Part shown: one piece after another, positions 4,917 through 5,583 of the stretch
How positions within the stretch are numbered: position 1 is the first letter of the stretch
How the letters are laid out: every line of letters begins with the position of its first letter
Source: Candidatus Uhrbacteria bacterium
Lineage (GTDB): Bacteria > Patescibacteriota > Patescibacteriia > UBA9934 > GWF2-40-263
Direction: 5' to 3'
Length of the DNA: 5,583 nucleotides
NCBI GenBank assembly: GCA_023246275.1
Contig: JAHFIS010000051.1
Span: 712 to 6,294, forward strand
Position numbers and translations under genes: made by a program
The notes under the pieces: generated by a model
Told to the model about the DNA's origin: nothing
The model's database searches: none
What the model saw: the letters and a program-made list of their open reading frames with translations, nothing else

Positions 4917-5583
4917 ATGGCAAAGCCTCCGACTTCTTCGGGAAATTTCGCGCTGGCCGTCGGCGCGTTCACCGTCAACCTCAAGCTGTACAAGCTCCAG
5001 CACGCGGCGGACGCGCCCGTGATCGTCAAGCGCCACGACTGCCGGAGCGAGGTGAGCGTCATCGAGCGCTGCCCCGACCGTCACGAGTCAACGGCGCCGC
5101 CCGCTGCCGAGAAGCCCGCCGTGCCTGCCAGGGCTGACGCGCCCGACGTTCCCACGCGCGTTACCGGGGTGCAGAACACCGGCGTTGCGGCGGGGAAGGC
5201 CGCGACCGAGCCCGTCGACCGGGTGTGCCCGGTGTGCAAGAACGCGCATGAGAAGTACGAGCAGGTCCTCCACTGTCCGAACTGCAAGAAGGACATCGAG
5301 AAGACGGACCTGCGGACCTTCCTCTCGTATTCCGACCAGCTCGTGCAGGTGGATGATGCCACGCTCGCGGAGTGGAACGCGCTGTACCCCGAGACCGGCA
5401 GGATGGTCCCGATCGCGGCGGTCATCGCCAACACCGTCTCCACGGTGTACCGAGACGACACCTACCAGGTGGTGCCCGACAAGGGGAGCGTGCGCGGGTA
5501 CGCGCTGTGGCTCGAGTCGCTCCGCCAGAAGTCGCACGCGGTCATCGTCCGCTTCCGCCTGAAGGGGAACGCGAAGATCGGCA
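4917..5583 (+). CDS. ku: Divergent Ku-like DNA end-binding protein with inserted cysteine module, open at the right edge
   Basis: Bacterial Ku forms a homodimeric ring on double-strand DNA ends and recruits ligase LigD for non-homologous end joining. The frame is open from ATG 4917 for 222 residues to the window end. GNFALAVGAFTVNLKLYKL (9-27) matches the opening Ku strand pair (form SISFGLVNVPVKLY). C42RSEVSVIERC52P resembles the RIRYKRVCP segment. DQLVQVDDATLAEW (140-153) resembles YVVLTDEDLEAL. YQVVPDKGSVRGYALWLESL (183-202) and HAVIVRFRLKG (207-217) match the Ku core strand, helix and next strand. Between residues 53 and 118 lies an extra stretch: a Pro/Ala-rich linker (about 58-100), then C104PVC107. 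C120PNC123 follows, probably where B. subtilis Ku has one CxxC; the four cysteines suggest a zinc ribbon. Bacterial Ku is typically about 260-300 residues, so the C-terminus lies outside. AGGAGA lies 6 nt before the ATG. No LigD gene is visible. Confidence 0.78.
   Translation, partial: MAKPPTSSGNFALAVGAFTVNLKLYKLQHAADAPVIVKRHDCRSEVSVIERCPDRHESTAPPAAEKPAVPARADAPDVPTRVTGVQNTGVAAGKAATEPVDRVCPVCKNAHEKYEQVLHCPNCKKDIEKTDLRTFLSYSDQLVQVDDATLAEWNALYPETGRMVPIAAVIANTVSTVYRDDTYQVVPDKGSVRGYALWLESLRQKSHAVIVRFRLKGNAKIG

Noticed and set aside
1..5583. CRISPR array, insertion sequence, integrase, phage or toxin-antitoxin system
   Set aside because: No spaced direct repeats, transposase motifs, terminal inverted repeats or small paired genes were found on either strand.

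Overview
The window comes from a GC-rich bacterial genome that uses the standard code: TAG, TGA, TAA and TGA all occur as real stops. It holds six protein genes, two of them cut by the window edges, and one tRNA gene. Most genes stand alone, with their own sigma70-type promoter, a very short leader and often an intrinsic terminator. A secreted lamin-tail-domain protein, leaderless or near-leaderless transcription and a compact single-gene layout fit an uncultivated Patescibacteria (CPR)-type lineage. That placement is inference from style only; no phylogenetic marker is present.

Layout. Positions 1-624 (minus) encode the N-terminal 208 residues of a secreted lamin-tail-domain protein. Its promoter (722-750, minus) lies just beyond a terminator-like hairpin in its leader (673-707). 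A divergent promoter (770-798) drives tRNA-Leu(UAG) at 808-892, which ends in a strong terminator. Next come lysC (976-2310), a lysine-sensitive-type aspartokinase, and pyrF (2379-3170), orotidine-5'-phosphate decarboxylase. The lysC terminator contains the lysC stop codon in its loop, and its 3' arm overlaps the likely pyrF -35 box. pyrF converges on a purine nucleoside phosphorylase-family gene (3237-4097, minus); each has its own terminator in the 66-bp gap. Back-to-back promoters separate that gene from a small alpha/beta serine hydrolase (4197-4847), whose mRNA is predicted to be leaderless. At the right edge (4917-5583, open) is a divergent Ku-like protein with an inserted linker and two CxxC pairs.

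The genes do not form one pathway. lysC feeds aspartate-family synthesis (lysine or diaminopimelate), pyrF makes UMP, and the phosphorylase salvages purine nucleosides. The hydrolase has no defined substrate, and the Ku-like protein suggests DNA end binding or non-homologous end joining. No mobile element, CRISPR array, integrase or phage gene is visible. The most unusual items are the Ku-like protein with its embedded cysteine module and structured promoter/leader, and the terminator-like hairpin at the very start of the lamin-tail transcript.
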